Shown piece after piece: positions 1 through 8,498 of a DNA stretch of 64,000 nt (position 1 is the stretch's first letter; each line of letters opens with the position of its first letter). The notes below the pieces were generated by a model. The model saw only the letters and a list, made by a program, of their open reading frames with translations. It searched no databases and had not been told where the DNA came from. Both the position numbers and the translations under genes were made by a program. Source of the stretch: Candidatus Onthenecus intestinigallinarum (GTDB lineage: Bacteria > Bacillota > Clostridia > Christensenellales > Aristaeellaceae); NCBI GenBank assembly GCA_018713325.1, contig DVFJ01000008.1, forward strand, positions 1 to 64,000, given 5' to 3'.

Positions 1-111
1 TACCATCGTTCAAGTGGATCTCAGAAATTCAAGGCAACAATGCCGTCGCTGCGGGGGAGGGCAGGGGAGGCCACGGCGCCTGCGCTGCGGCCTGCAATCG
101 GGCGGAGAGGC

Positions 112-1323
112 TCAGAAGGTGGCGCTGAAACGCTTCCAGCCATCAGCAAACCAGTCCGCCGCGGCGTGTGCGAGGCCAGTCCACTGCAGTCTCTGACGGT
201 ACGCCTCCTCCATGTGGCCGCAGGCCATGGCCATCCAGCCGGCTTCTCCGGTGTAAAGGGGATACGCGCGTCCTGCCTGCGTCACTCCGTCCCGGTACTG
301 ATCCATGTATACGGTCAGACGTGTCTCATCCTGCATGATGGCCGCCGCATAGCCGATTGCGCACCAGTAGAACGAGTTGATATCCCGGCGCTGGTGCTCC
401 AGACGCTCCCAACTCCATGTCCGGCAGAACTGATCGTACAGCTGCGCGGCGCGCTCGGAATCGGGCGACAATACGCCAAAACAAAGGGGGAACAGCTGGC
501 ACACGCCGTCCGGATAGAAGCTCGTCCAGCCATCGAAATCGAGCAGATCGCCCTCAAACAGGCCGACCTCATAGTGCCCCCCGGTATGATTCCACAGCAG
601 CAGATCCATTGCCTCCCGCAGCTGCAGCGCCATCGTACGGACCTGCTCCAGCTGACCCGACGGATCCATGCGCTCAAGGATGCGCGCGGCGGCGCACAGG
701 CCGGCGTACACTTCCGAGTTGTCCATCAGGTACTGCACGGGATATTCGGATTTGGCATAGGATAGACCGTTGGGGCCGATGGTGTTCAGCAGGGCCTCCA
801 GGACGAGCAGTATATCCTCCGTGCGGCTGAACAGAAGCTCGTCACTCACCGCCTGGGCATAGCGATCCACCAGCAGCAGGAACATCGCTGCATATGAATC
901 CACAGAGTCGTAGGTTTGCAGGCTCTCCTCGCGCAAAGACGCGCCTTCGCGAATCACGCGGCAGTCATAGACGGTGCCCCGGCCGTTCTGAAGGTCCTGT
1001 GCCGAAGTGTTCAGGTGGTTCAGATACCACTGCTGGTATCGGAGCGCACCCTCGGCATGCTCCTCTGTCACGGTGCCGGACAGCAGGCCCAGCGCAGCGA
1101 TGGTGGAGAAATAGGGGAAGACCGTCTGCTCTTCCCGGTATTCCTCCGGATCCCACTGGCGATAGAGGATCAGGCCGTCATCCGTTTGACAGCTGAGAAT
1201 CCAGTCCTTTTCCGTCCCGGCAAACGTGCGATATGCCTCCGCCGTGCGCTCCCATTGGACCATCTTCCCATGTACATACAGCCATCCCGCCGCCAGGGCG
1301 CACAACACAAGCAGGCCTATCAC
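112..1323 (-). CDS. membrane-anchored six-hairpin glycosidase-like protein (uncertain)
   Basis: The product is 403 aa. It starts with one hydrophobic segment (about residues 2-16) and no clear cleavage site, so it is probably a membrane-anchored extracytoplasmic protein. The body is rich in Trp, Tyr and alternating helices (FDGWTSFYPDG, WNHTGGHYEVG), which recalls alpha/alpha six-hairpin glycoside hydrolases such as GH8-like proteins. I cannot assign a family or catalytic acids. The GTG start at 1323 directly follows an in-frame stop; GTG or TTG a few codons later is possible. It lies 37 nt downstream of the UDP-GlcNAc 2-epimerase on the same strand, which suggests a role in surface polysaccharide metabolism by context only. 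Confidence 0.55.
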   Translation of the reverse strand: MIGLLVLCALAAGWLYVHGKMVQWERTAEAYRTFAGTEKDWILSCQTDDGLILYRQWDPEEYREEQTVFPYFSTIAALGLLSGTVTEEHAEGALRYQQWYLNHLNTSAQDLQNGRGTVYDCRVIREGASLREESLQTYDSVDSYAAMFLLLVDRYAQAVSDELLFSRTEDILLVLEALLNTIGPNGLSYAKSEYPVQYLMDNSEVYAGLCAAARILERMDPSGQLEQVRTMALQLREAMDLLLWNHTGGHYEVGLFEGDLLDFDGWTSFYPDGVCQLFPLCFGVLSPDSERAAQLYDQFCRTWSWERLEHQRRDINSFYWCAIGYAAAIMQDETRLTVYMDQYRDGVTQAGRAYPLYTGEAGWMAMACGHMEEAYRQRLQWTGLAHAAADWFADGWKRFSATF

Positions 1324-1360
1324 CTACTTGACCGGCGAGCGGCGCCTGCGACGAACCCGC

Positions 1361-2476
1361 TTACGCCTGCGCATGCAGTTCCCTCTCCAGAATATCGACA
1401 ATCTGCCGGCTGGCGGTGCCGTCGCCGTAGGGATTCTTGGCCTGGGCCATCAGGCGGTAGGCCTCAGGGTCCTCCAGCAACGTCCGGCACGCGCTGTAGA
1501 TGGCCGCTTCGCCGGTACCCGTCAGCTTCAACGTGCCAGCAGCTACCCCTTCGGGCCGCTCGGTGGTGTTGCGCATGACCAGCACGGGTTTGCCAAGCGC
1601 CGGCGCCTCTTCCTGGATGCCGCCGCTGTCCGTCAGGATCAGATAGCTGCGTTTGAGAAAGTTGTGAAAATCCTCGGCCGGCAGCGGCTCAATCAGATGG
1701 ATGCTGTCGCATCCCTGCAGCTCTTCGGCAGCAATCTGCCGCACCAGCGGATTCAGATGAATCGGATAGACTGCCTTCACATTCGGGAAGTCCTCGGCGA
1801 TGCGGCGGATGGCGCGGAACATCTCGCGCATAGGCTGGCCGAGGTTTTCACGCCGGTGTGCAGTGATGACCAGCAGCCGGCTGTCCCTGGCCCAGTCCAG
1901 CTCGGGATGGCTGTAATCCGGACGCACCGTGGTTTGCAGCGCGTCAATGCCCGTATTGCCCGTTACGTAAATTCGAGCGGGATCCTTTCCCTCGCGCAGC
2001 AGGTGCTCGCGGGCGGCCTGCGTGGGCGCAAAGTGCCACCGCGCGGAAATGCCGATGGCCTGACGGTTGTATTCCTCGGGATAAGGGGACTCCAGGTCGT
2101 ATGTGCGCAGGCCCGCCTCCACATGGCCGACCGGAACATGCGCGTAAAATGCGGCCAGACAGGCGGCAAAAGCGGTGCTTGTATCGCCATGCACAAGCAC
2201 AACGTCCGGCTTCTCTTGGACCAGAATGTCGCGCATGCCCAACAGCACGCGGCTTGTCACATCGTACAGATCCTGCCCCTCTTTCATGACGTGCAGGTCA
2301 TAGTCGGGCACAACCCCGAACGTGTGCAGAACCTGCTGGAGCATCTCCCTGTGCTGTCCCGTCACACACACCTTTACGTTCATGTGTCCACGCCTTTTCA
2401 GCTCCAGCACCAGCGGACACATCTTGATCGCTTCCGGCCGCGTGCCAAACACCAGCAATACCTCTTTTTCAGCCAA
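1361..2476 (-). CDS. wecB: UDP-N-acetylglucosamine 2-epimerase (non-hydrolysing)
   Basis: This cytoplasmic enzyme interconverts UDP-GlcNAc and UDP-ManNAc for cell-wall or capsular polysaccharides. The N-terminus carries the family motif VLLVFGTRPEAIK. Later come VTGQHREML, VLVHGDTSTA, HVEAGLRTYD, ITAHRREN and LTDSGGIQEEAP, the last two typical of the GT-B-fold epimerase active site. The open frame extends back to 2668, but that upstream peptide resembles nothing in the family. I prefer the TTG at 2476 (MAEKEVLLVFG...), preceded by AGAGGG at about 9 nt. A GTG at 2497 is the alternative. The predicted length of about 371 aa is close to the usual 370-385. Confidence 0.9.
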   Translation of the reverse strand: MAEKEVLLVFGTRPEAIKMCPLVLELKRRGHMNVKVCVTGQHREMLQQVLHTFGVVPDYDLHVMKEGQDLYDVTSRVLLGMRDILVQEKPDVVLVHGDTSTAFAACLAAFYAHVPVGHVEAGLRTYDLESPYPEEYNRQAIGISARWHFAPTQAAREHLLREGKDPARIYVTGNTGIDALQTTVRPDYSHPELDWARDSRLLVITAHRRENLGQPMREMFRAIRRIAEDFPNVKAVYPIHLNPLVRQIAAEELQGCDSIHLIEPLPAEDFHNFLKRSYLILTDSGGIQEEAPALGKPVLVMRNTTERPEGVAAGTLKLTGTGEAAIYSACRTLLEDPEAYRLMAQAKNPYGDGTASRQIVDILERELHAQA

Positions 2477-2713
2477 GGCGAAAAACCCTCTTTTCACGTT
2501 TCCCTGCGGTACGATTCTGCCCCAGATCCTATGCCGCCGTCTGCAAAGGCATTCCGCACACCACGATACGGTCCGCCAGTTGGACGTCCTGTGTGGGTAC
2601 ATGTTGCCCTGCACGACGACATCGGCGCACCCTGCGGGCATTCCATGCGGTAGATCCGATCTGGCCATGGGGACGGCATCATCTGCCGGGCATAGGGCTG
2701 ATGTGGATCTGGA

Positions 2714-3262
2714 TCACGGGCGCATACAGGCGGTGGTACAGATGTCCGGATAGCCCTCTTCATAGGTGCCGGATTGCAGCAAAACGCCATAAAACGCTTC
2801 CTGCGGGCAGGTCAAGGGGTTGACTGCCGAATGCGTATCCAGGTAGTGCCGGTACATCTTTTCCACGCATGAATCGTAGGCGGCCGTGCCGGCGCAGGCC
2901 GTGGCGAGGCATTGTGGCCGTTCCGGCAGGGGAACGGCCAGATCTGACGCCGTTACGTCCATCTCATAGCATCTGCGCTTCAGTTCGAAGCCCGACTGCC
3001 TGAGAAGTGCGACCAGCCGCGACCTGTCGGATGAGACGCCGACCTGCAGGGGCTTTCCCTCCTGCGCCATGAGCGTCTCAAATACAGAGGGGAGGAGCGT
3101 GTCGACTTCGCAGTCGTCTATGTCAAGGTACAGATGCCCACTGTGAAACATCTTGCGATGGATGTTCATGCCGTAATCACTCCGCAACCGTGATACCGCC
3201 CCCAAACGGGACACAGCTATGCCGGCGCTGCGCGGGGAGAAAAAGGCATACGCCCCGCCCAT
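2714..3262 (-). pseudogene. truncated GNAT-type acetyltransferase remnant
   Basis: The frame encodes 182 aa resembling part of a two-lobed GNAT acetyltransferase: GFELKRRCYEMDV, then YRHYLDTHSAVNPLT. It stops (…YPDICTTACMRP) before the acetyl-CoA-binding motif that should follow. The other two frames downstream carry no obvious continuation. The 5' part is also doubtful: the first 30 residues look non-homologous and an internal ATG lies at 3169. I read it as a decayed gene fragment upstream of wecB. A short divergent protein is possible. Confidence 0.5.
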
Positions 3263-3393
3263 GCTTGTGCTTAGAGGAAACCATAGCGTATTGATCCAGG
3301 ACTCTCAAGAGGTCCAGGCAAGTTTAGGCAACAATTTTTTCAACAGTGGAACCCGCGTCCCCCAGACGGACGCCGACGGCGCTTGCACCCCAA

Positions 3394-3427
3394 AAAAGAG
3401 AGCGAACGGATGCGTTCGCTCTCTTTT
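3394..3427 (-). terminator. strong intrinsic terminator after the MATE gene
   Basis: A 15-bp perfect stem with a 4-nt loop (GATG at 3409-3412) is flanked by A-runs and T-runs on opposite sides, so it could work in both directions. It lies 17 nt past the stop of the MATE gene on the minus strand. Confidence 0.9.
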
Positions 3428-3444
3428 GCCTGGAGAATGGATGC

Positions 3445-4809
3445 TCAGGCCGGCCTGCGCCTGAAAAGACGCCGGAGCCCCGATGCGGTCCGGCCGTATC
3501 CGCCGTGATAAAACGCCACCGATAGCGCCGCCGCAATGCACCAGCCGACGGGCCAGGCGCACCAGATGCCCGTTGCGCCCAGCGGCGTGCGGGACAGGGC
3601 GAAGGCGAGCACGACGCGAAGGGCCAGGTCGGTCAGCGTCGCGGTCATGAAGGCGCCCATCTTGCCCGCGCCACGCAGGATGCCGTCCGCCACCAGCTTG
3701 GCCGAGACGACGAAGTAGAACGGCGAGAGAATGCGCAGGAACATGACGCCCGTCTGTGTGGCGGCGGCCGTCGGCTGCTCCATGAACAGCCGAAGCAGCA
3801 TTTCGGGCGCTGCAAAGTAGAGCAGCGCCAGCGGAACGCATAGCGCCCAGACCAGCCGAAGGCCGGCGGAAAATCCCTGACGCACGCGTTCGGGCTTGCC
3901 CGCGCCCAGATTCTGCGCCGTGTAGTTGGAAATGCCGTTGCCCAGCGTGGTGAAGGAGGTGATCACCAGGTTGTTGAGCTTGACCGACGCCGAATAGCCG
4001 GCGATGACACCCGCGCCGAATCCGTTGATGACGCTCTGGATCAGGATGTTGCCCACGGAGATGAAGCTCTGCTGGAGCGTGCTGGGCACCGCGATGCGCA
4101 CGATCTTGCGCAGGATGACCCCGGAAAACAGCGGCGCGGGCCTGTCCGTCACGATCTTTCGAAGCCGCCTGAACACCGCCACGAGCGCCAGCACGCCGCT
4201 CATGCCCTGGCACAGGAACGTCGCCCATGCCACGCCGTCCACGCCCATGTGCAGCAGCGTGACAAACAGGATGTCCACGACGATGTTGGACAGGGAAGAG
4301 ATCGCCAGGAACACAAACGGCGTCTTGGAATCGCCCAGCGCGGAGAAAATGCCCGTCGCAATGTTGTAGAAGAACAGAAAGGGCAGTCCCCAGATATAGA
4401 TGGACAGATACAGCGCCGAATCGGCCATGAGTTCCGCGGGCGTGCGGATCAGGCGGAGCAGCGCCGTGCAGCCGATCAGGCCTGCCGCCATCAGCGCCGC
4501 GCACAGTACCCCGGAGGAGATCAGCGCCGTCGTGACGGCGGTCTTCATCCGCTCGTAGTGCCTGGCGCCGAAGAATTCGGCCACGACCACCGAGCAGCCG
4601 ATGTTGCAGCCAAAGGAAAAGGCGATGAAGATCAGCGTGATCTCGTAGCTGTTGCCCACCGCGGCCAGCGCATTCTCGCCCACAAAGCGCCCCGCCACCA
4701 GGCTGTCGGCGATGTTGTACAGCTGCTGAAAGATGATGCTGCCAAACAGCGGCAGACAGAACCGAAACAGCACGGAGGACGGCTTGCCCACCGTCAGGTC
4801 TTTGTTCAT
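3445..4809 (-). CDS. MATE family efflux transporter
   Basis: This 454-aa integral membrane protein has about 12 hydrophobic segments in two homologous halves. It would export drugs or metabolites coupled to Na+ or H+. The start of the first half, LFGSIIFQQLYNIADSLVAG followed by VGENALAAVG, is the classic MATE signature. The second half repeats the pattern with VPSTLQQSFISVGNILIQ. The length is normal (440-480). It starts at ATG 4809 and is transcribed divergently from a LysR-type regulator, which likely controls it through the palindrome covering its -35 box. The substrate cannot be told from the sequence. Confidence 0.92.
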   Translation of the reverse strand: MNKDLTVGKPSSVLFRFCLPLFGSIIFQQLYNIADSLVAGRFVGENALAAVGNSYEITLIFIAFSFGCNIGCSVVVAEFFGARHYERMKTAVTTALISSGVLCAALMAAGLIGCTALLRLIRTPAELMADSALYLSIYIWGLPFLFFYNIATGIFSALGDSKTPFVFLAISSLSNIVVDILFVTLLHMGVDGVAWATFLCQGMSGVLALVAVFRRLRKIVTDRPAPLFSGVILRKIVRIAVPSTLQQSFISVGNILIQSVINGFGAGVIAGYSASVKLNNLVITSFTTLGNGISNYTAQNLGAGKPERVRQGFSAGLRLVWALCVPLALLYFAAPEMLLRLFMEQPTAAATQTGVMFLRILSPFYFVVSAKLVADGILRGAGKMGAFMTATLTDLALRVVLAFALSRTPLGATGIWCAWPVGWCIAAALSVAFYHGGYGRTASGLRRLFRRRPA

Positions 4810-4879
4810 GGCTCTCGACTTCCTCTCTCATGCGGCCCGCGCGTCCGGCCGCTTTTCCGGGAATTCCTGCCCGTTGCAC

Positions 4880-4943
4880 TTGCAATCCGCAGACCCTGTC
4901 AGTATAATCAGAATGAGTCCATTTGTAAAATATATATTTTACA
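4880..4943. promoter_or_regulatory. divergent lysR / MATE promoters with overlapping -10 boxes and a 20-bp palindrome
   Basis: Plus strand, for lysR: TTGCAA (4880-4885), 17 nt, TATAAT (4903-4908). Minus strand, for the MATE gene: TTTACA (reads on 4929-4924), 17 nt, TATACT (reads on 4906-4901). The two -10 boxes overlap in the octamer AGTATAAT. A perfect 20-nt palindrome (4924-4943, TGTAAAATAT and its complement) covers the MATE -35 box and is the best candidate LysR-family site. Positions are read from the sequence; operator function is inferred. Confidence 0.75.
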
Positions 4944-4977
4944 TGGATTCCATATCGATTCTGCATGGAGCTGTATC

Positions 4978-5925
4978 ATGAAGGCCAACCTTGAATACCT
5001 GCGCGTCTTCTTCTGCGCGGCCCAGTGCGGCAGCCTGACGGGCGCGGCGCGCAAGCTGATGACCTCCCAGCCCAACGTCACCCGCACCCTCAACCGGCTG
5101 GAGGATCAGCTGCAATGCCGCCTGCTGGTGCGCGATCATCACGGCGTGACGCTGACGCCGGAGGGGGAGACGCTGCTCGCGCACGTGCGCATCGCGTTTG
5201 AGCACATCGAAAGCGCCGAGCGGAAGCTGGAGCTGAGCCGGAGCCTGCAGGGCGGCGTGGTCTGTGTCGGCGCGACGGAGGTCGCCCTCCGCTGCTTTCT
5301 GCTGCCCATCCTCAAGCGGTTCAAGGAGCGCTATCCCGGCGTGCAGATCCGGGTGAACAACGGGTCCACGCCGCAGGCGGTCGAGTCGCTGAGCAACGGC
5401 CTGTCCGACCTGGCCGTCGTCACGACGCCCGTCGAGCTGCCGGCGGACTGTCTGGCCGTCCCGCTGATGGAGATCCAGGAGGTCGCCGTGTGCGGCAGAA
5501 ATTACGCGCACCTGACCGGGCGGGAGGTCGCGCTGGCCGAGCTGAGCCGGTATCCCATCGTCTGCCTGGGCCGGCAGACGATGACCTACGACCTGTACGA
5601 CGCCTGGTTTCACCGGCATGGCCTGACGCTCTCGCCCAGCATTGAGGCGGCCACCGCCGATCAGGTGCTGCCGCTGGTGCGCAGCGATCTGGGCGTCGGC
5701 TTTGTGCCGGAGGCCTTCCTGCAGGGCGAATCCGAGCATACGGGCATCCTGAGACTGCGCCTGCGGGAGCGAATCCCGGCCCGCTCCATCCTGTTTTTGC
5801 GTCAGAAGAGCCGCGCGCCGGGCATCGCGGCCACGGCCCTGGAGCAGACCATCCTCTGCGCGCGGCGGGAGGACGGCGATTCCGCCGAACCGGCATGCGA
5901 GTCCACAGCTGGACATAGGCTGTAG
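4978..5925 (+). CDS. LysR family transcriptional regulator
   Basis: The 315-aa protein has an N-terminal winged helix-turn-helix (about residues 3-60: YLRVFFCAAQCGSLTGAARK, SQPNVTRTLNRLE) and a periplasmic-binding-protein-like effector domain (about 90-295, with LPILKRFKERYPGVQI and SDLAVVTTP). ATG 4978 follows GGAG at 7 nt, which rules out the long upstream frame extension. It is divergent from the MATE exporter and is probably its effector-responsive activator or repressor, and autoregulated through the shared promoter region. The inducer is unknown. A glycosyltransferase gene starts 4 nt after its stop. Confidence 0.93.
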   Translation: MKANLEYLRVFFCAAQCGSLTGAARKLMTSQPNVTRTLNRLEDQLQCRLLVRDHHGVTLTPEGETLLAHVRIAFEHIESAERKLELSRSLQGGVVCVGATEVALRCFLLPILKRFKERYPGVQIRVNNGSTPQAVESLSNGLSDLAVVTTPVELPADCLAVPLMEIQEVAVCGRNYAHLTGREVALAELSRYPIVCLGRQTMTYDLYDAWFHRHGLTLSPSIEAATADQVLPLVRSDLGVGFVPEAFLQGESEHTGILRLRLRERIPARSILFLRQKSRAPGIAATALEQTILCARREDGDSAEPACESTAGHRL

Positions 5926-5929
5926 CGGG

Positions 5930-6760
5930 ATGAGGCTGGAAGGGAGGCGCGTCCGAACGGAAAGGCTGCTGATCGGCTGCCCGGTCTGCCAGGAGCCGGA
6001 GATCCTGGAGCTGTTTTTGCGGTCGCTGCGTCGTCTGGAGCTGCCCGGCGTACAGACGGCCTATTGCTTTGTGGACGACAACCACGATCCGCGCTCCAAG
6101 GCGCTGCTGGCGGCGTTTCAGGCCGCCGTGCCGGCGGTTACGGTGGAGACGCCGCCGCGGCAGGAGGCGGGGCGGCAGTACCGGGGACACAACTGGGACG
6201 AACACGCCATCTGGAAGGTGGCGCGGTACAAGGACCGCATGATCGACCGCGCGCTGCGGGAGGGATTTACCCATCTGTTCCTGGTGGACTCCGACGTGCT
6301 GGTGCATCCCAAGGCAGTCCGGCACCTGATGGACACGGGAAAAGCGATCGTCTCGCAGGTGTTCTGGACGCGCTGGCAGGCGGACGCCGTGGAACAGCCG
6401 CAGGTATGGCTGCGGGACTTTTACACGCAGTTTGACCAGGAACCGGGGGAGCGGCTCACCCCGGCGGAGGAACGGGCGCGGACCTATGCGTTCTTTGACA
6501 TGCTGCGCGCGCCGGGGCTTTACGAGGTGGGCGGCCTGGGCGCATGCACCATGGTCCGGCGCGACGCGCTGGAGCAGGGCGTGAACTTCCGACCGGTGCG
6601 CAATCTGAGCTTCTGGGGCGAGGACCGGCACTTCTGCGTGCGCGCCGCGGCGCGGGACATTCCGCTGTTTGCCGACACGGTCTATCCGGCCTTTCACGTC
6701 TTTCGCCCCGAACAGCTGGAGGGCGGGCGCGACTTTTTGCGCAGGACGGAGCAGGGATGA
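5930..6760 (+). CDS. GT-A fold (family 2-like) glycosyltransferase
   Basis: The 276-aa cytoplasmic protein begins with a nucleotide-sugar-binding strand (LLIGCPVCQEPEILELFLRS), has FVDDNHD at 48-54 and a DxD metal motif in LVDSDV (Asp120, Asp122). GEDRHFCVRAA near the C-terminus resembles the ED-containing acceptor motif of GT2 enzymes. Donor and acceptor are unknown. The start is only 4 nt after the lysR stop, with a weak ribosome site, so translational coupling is likely. The link to the LysR regulator is unexplained. Confidence 0.8.
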   Translation: MRLEGRRVRTERLLIGCPVCQEPEILELFLRSLRRLELPGVQTAYCFVDDNHDPRSKALLAAFQAAVPAVTVETPPRQEAGRQYRGHNWDEHAIWKVARYKDRMIDRALREGFTHLFLVDSDVLVHPKAVRHLMDTGKAIVSQVFWTRWQADAVEQPQVWLRDFYTQFDQEPGERLTPAEERARTYAFFDMLRAPGLYEVGGLGACTMVRRDALEQGVNFRPVRNLSFWGEDRHFCVRAAARDIPLFADTVYPAFHVFRPEQLEGGRDFLRRTEQG

Positions 6761-6819
6761 GGACGGCAGAAGCAGGGCGCAAGAACTCCATGCGGGGACA
6801 AAGACACGCGCAGACAGAG

Positions 6820-6855
6820 GCGGGGCGGACGTATGGCACGTCCGCCCCGCTCTAT
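6820..6855. terminator. intrinsic terminator between convergent genes
   Basis: A 13-bp G+C-rich perfect stem (6820-6832 with 6838-6850), 5-nt loop, followed by TCTATTCATT. It serves the glycosyltransferase and may also block read-through from the convergent hydrolase gene. Confidence 0.7.
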
Positions 6856-6859
6856 TCAT

Positions 6860-7828
6860 TCAATTCGGAATGCAGTTGCCCTCGATGAAGCCGAACACCG
6901 TATCAAAGTACAGCGCGGGATCCATCGCATAGGATTCGCCGTGCCCCGCGCCCTCGACCACCAGCAGGTCCTTGGGTGTGCGGCAGGCGTCGTACAGGTC
7001 GTAGACCATGTCTGTGTAGACGAAGTTGTCCTCTGAACCGTGGATGAACAGCACCGGCACGGCCGCCTTGGCGACCTGCTCCAGCGCGGAGGCCTCGGTG
7101 AAGCCGTAGCCCGCCCGAACGCGCGCCACGAGATCGGCCGCCGTCAGCACCGGAAAGGCCGGCAGATGGAACAGGTAGTCCAGCTCGTCTGCGAAGATGT
7201 CCCACACGGAGGTGTAGCCGCAGTCCTCGACGACGCCCTTCACGTTGCCCGGCAGCGCTTCGCCCGCCGTCATCATGACGGTCGCGCCGCCCATGGACAC
7301 GCCGTGCAGGATGATCTGCGCCTGGGGATCCAGCTCGACGATGCGGTCGATCCACAGCAGCACGTCCTTGCGGTCCAGCCAGCCCATGCCGATGTACGTG
7401 CCCTCGCTCTCGCCATGCGCGCGCATGTCGGGCAGCAGCACATTATAGCCGCGGGCCGCATAGAAGCTGGCGATGTTCTGAAAGTCCTCCTTGCGGCCGG
7501 TATAGCCATGGATGCCCAGCAGCCACAGATGGCTCTGCGGGTCGGTCCAATACAGGTCGCCGACCAGCGTCAGCCCGTCGGCGGAGACGATCTGCTCCCG
7601 CTCGACGGTGGCGGAGGCGAGCCAGTCCTCCTTCTGCGCGCGAATGGCGGCCAGGTTGGCGTCGATGACCGACGCGTCCTGCGCCGTTACGATGGAGTCG
7701 GGCGAGACATCTGGCGGCGTGTCGGTGCGCACGAGCGCAAAGTCGACCAGATACCAACCGATCCCGCCGAGCCCCACGAGCAGGAGCACGACGAGGGCGG
7801 CCAGCGCGATCAACAGTCTTTTCTTCAT
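6860..7828 (-). CDS. membrane-anchored alpha/beta hydrolase
   Basis: The 322-aa product (ATG at 7828; an upstream ATG at 7840 sits directly on the ribosome site) has one N-terminal transmembrane helix and then an alpha/beta hydrolase domain of the serine aminopeptidase S33/BAAT-like type. HGYTG forms the oxyanion loop, GVSMGG carries the nucleophile (Ser178), GSED holds the acid (Asp267) and GAGHGE the histidine (His296). LLPDMRAHGESEG is typical of lysophospholipase-like members. The domain should act outside the membrane. The substrate is unknown. A minus-strand TATAAT lies at 7864-7869. Confidence 0.85.
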   Translation of the reverse strand: MKKRLLIALAALVVLLLVGLGGIGWYLVDFALVRTDTPPDVSPDSIVTAQDASVIDANLAAIRAQKEDWLASATVEREQIVSADGLTLVGDLYWTDPQSHLWLLGIHGYTGRKEDFQNIASFYAARGYNVLLPDMRAHGESEGTYIGMGWLDRKDVLLWIDRIVELDPQAQIILHGVSMGGATVMMTAGEALPGNVKGVVEDCGYTSVWDIFADELDYLFHLPAFPVLTAADLVARVRAGYGFTEASALEQVAKAAVPVLFIHGSEDNFVYTDMVYDLYDACRTPKDLLVVEGAGHGESYAMDPALYFDTVFGFIEGNCIPN

Positions 7829-7905
7829 TATTATGTTCATCTCCGAATGTTCAATGCCTCGCCATTATATCACGGTTTGAAGATCAAAGAAATCGGCGAT
7901 TCGCA

Positions 7906-8472
7906 TCAATTTTGCGGGCCGCTTTCGTTGCGCGGCTTCTTGTTCAGCTTGAGGCGGACGCCGCAGCCATCGGCCGCGTCCTGCAGGAGCTGCGCGGCAC
8001 GCGCGCCCCGCTGCGCGGCAGGCGCTTCCGAAAGTGTCGGATCGGCGCGCAGACGCTCCAGCACGCCGCGAAGTGCCGGCAGTTCCAGCAGATAGGCAGC
8101 CGCGCAGAACAGGCTCTTGCGCCGGCCGTCGTTGTAGCCTTCGAGCAGCTCATCGAGCATGCGCATCCTCTCCTGCAGCTCAAGGGTATATGCATCCACG
8201 CCGATGCGCTGCGCCTGCTCCACGTCCGCCCGGCGGCGGCTGTGGGGGATGAAGGAGTCGGCGTCGTCAAAGCCCTCGTAGCGCGGGCAGGGATAGTGCG
8301 CGCACTCGAAGCAGTAGGATGGCTGCCCGTGCTCCAGGCTGCACCGCGCGATCGCGCACGACTGGTTGCCGTTGCCGCAGCCGCCGCAGTATCCGCCCAG
8401 GTGCATGGGGCACAGCCCGCAGTTCAGGCCGCACAGAGAGAACAGCGGATTGCTGCGCGTGAAGCCCTTCAT
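7906..8472 (-). CDS. DUF3795-type cysteine-rich protein
   Basis: The 188-aa protein opens with a dense cysteine cluster (CGLNCGLCPMH, GGYCGGCGNG, CAIARCSLEH, CFECAHYPCPRY) that fits the metal-binding DUF3795 family, followed by a mainly helical region ending in basic residues (LKLNKKPRN). Family function is unknown; zinc or Fe-S binding is likely. The ATG follows GGGAGG. The gene is 26 nt downstream of the kinase-GNAT fusion on the same strand, so the two probably share a transcript. Confidence 0.8.
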   Translation of the reverse strand: MKGFTRSNPLFSLCGLNCGLCPMHLGGYCGGCGNGNQSCAIARCSLEHGQPSYCFECAHYPCPRYEGFDDADSFIPHSRRRADVEQAQRIGVDAYTLELQERMRMLDELLEGYNDGRRKSLFCAAAYLLELPALRGVLERLRADPTLSEAPAAQRGARAAQLLQDAADGCGVRLKLNKKPRNESGPQN

Positions 8473-8498
8473 GTCATCGCCTCCCGGATGTCGTTGTC

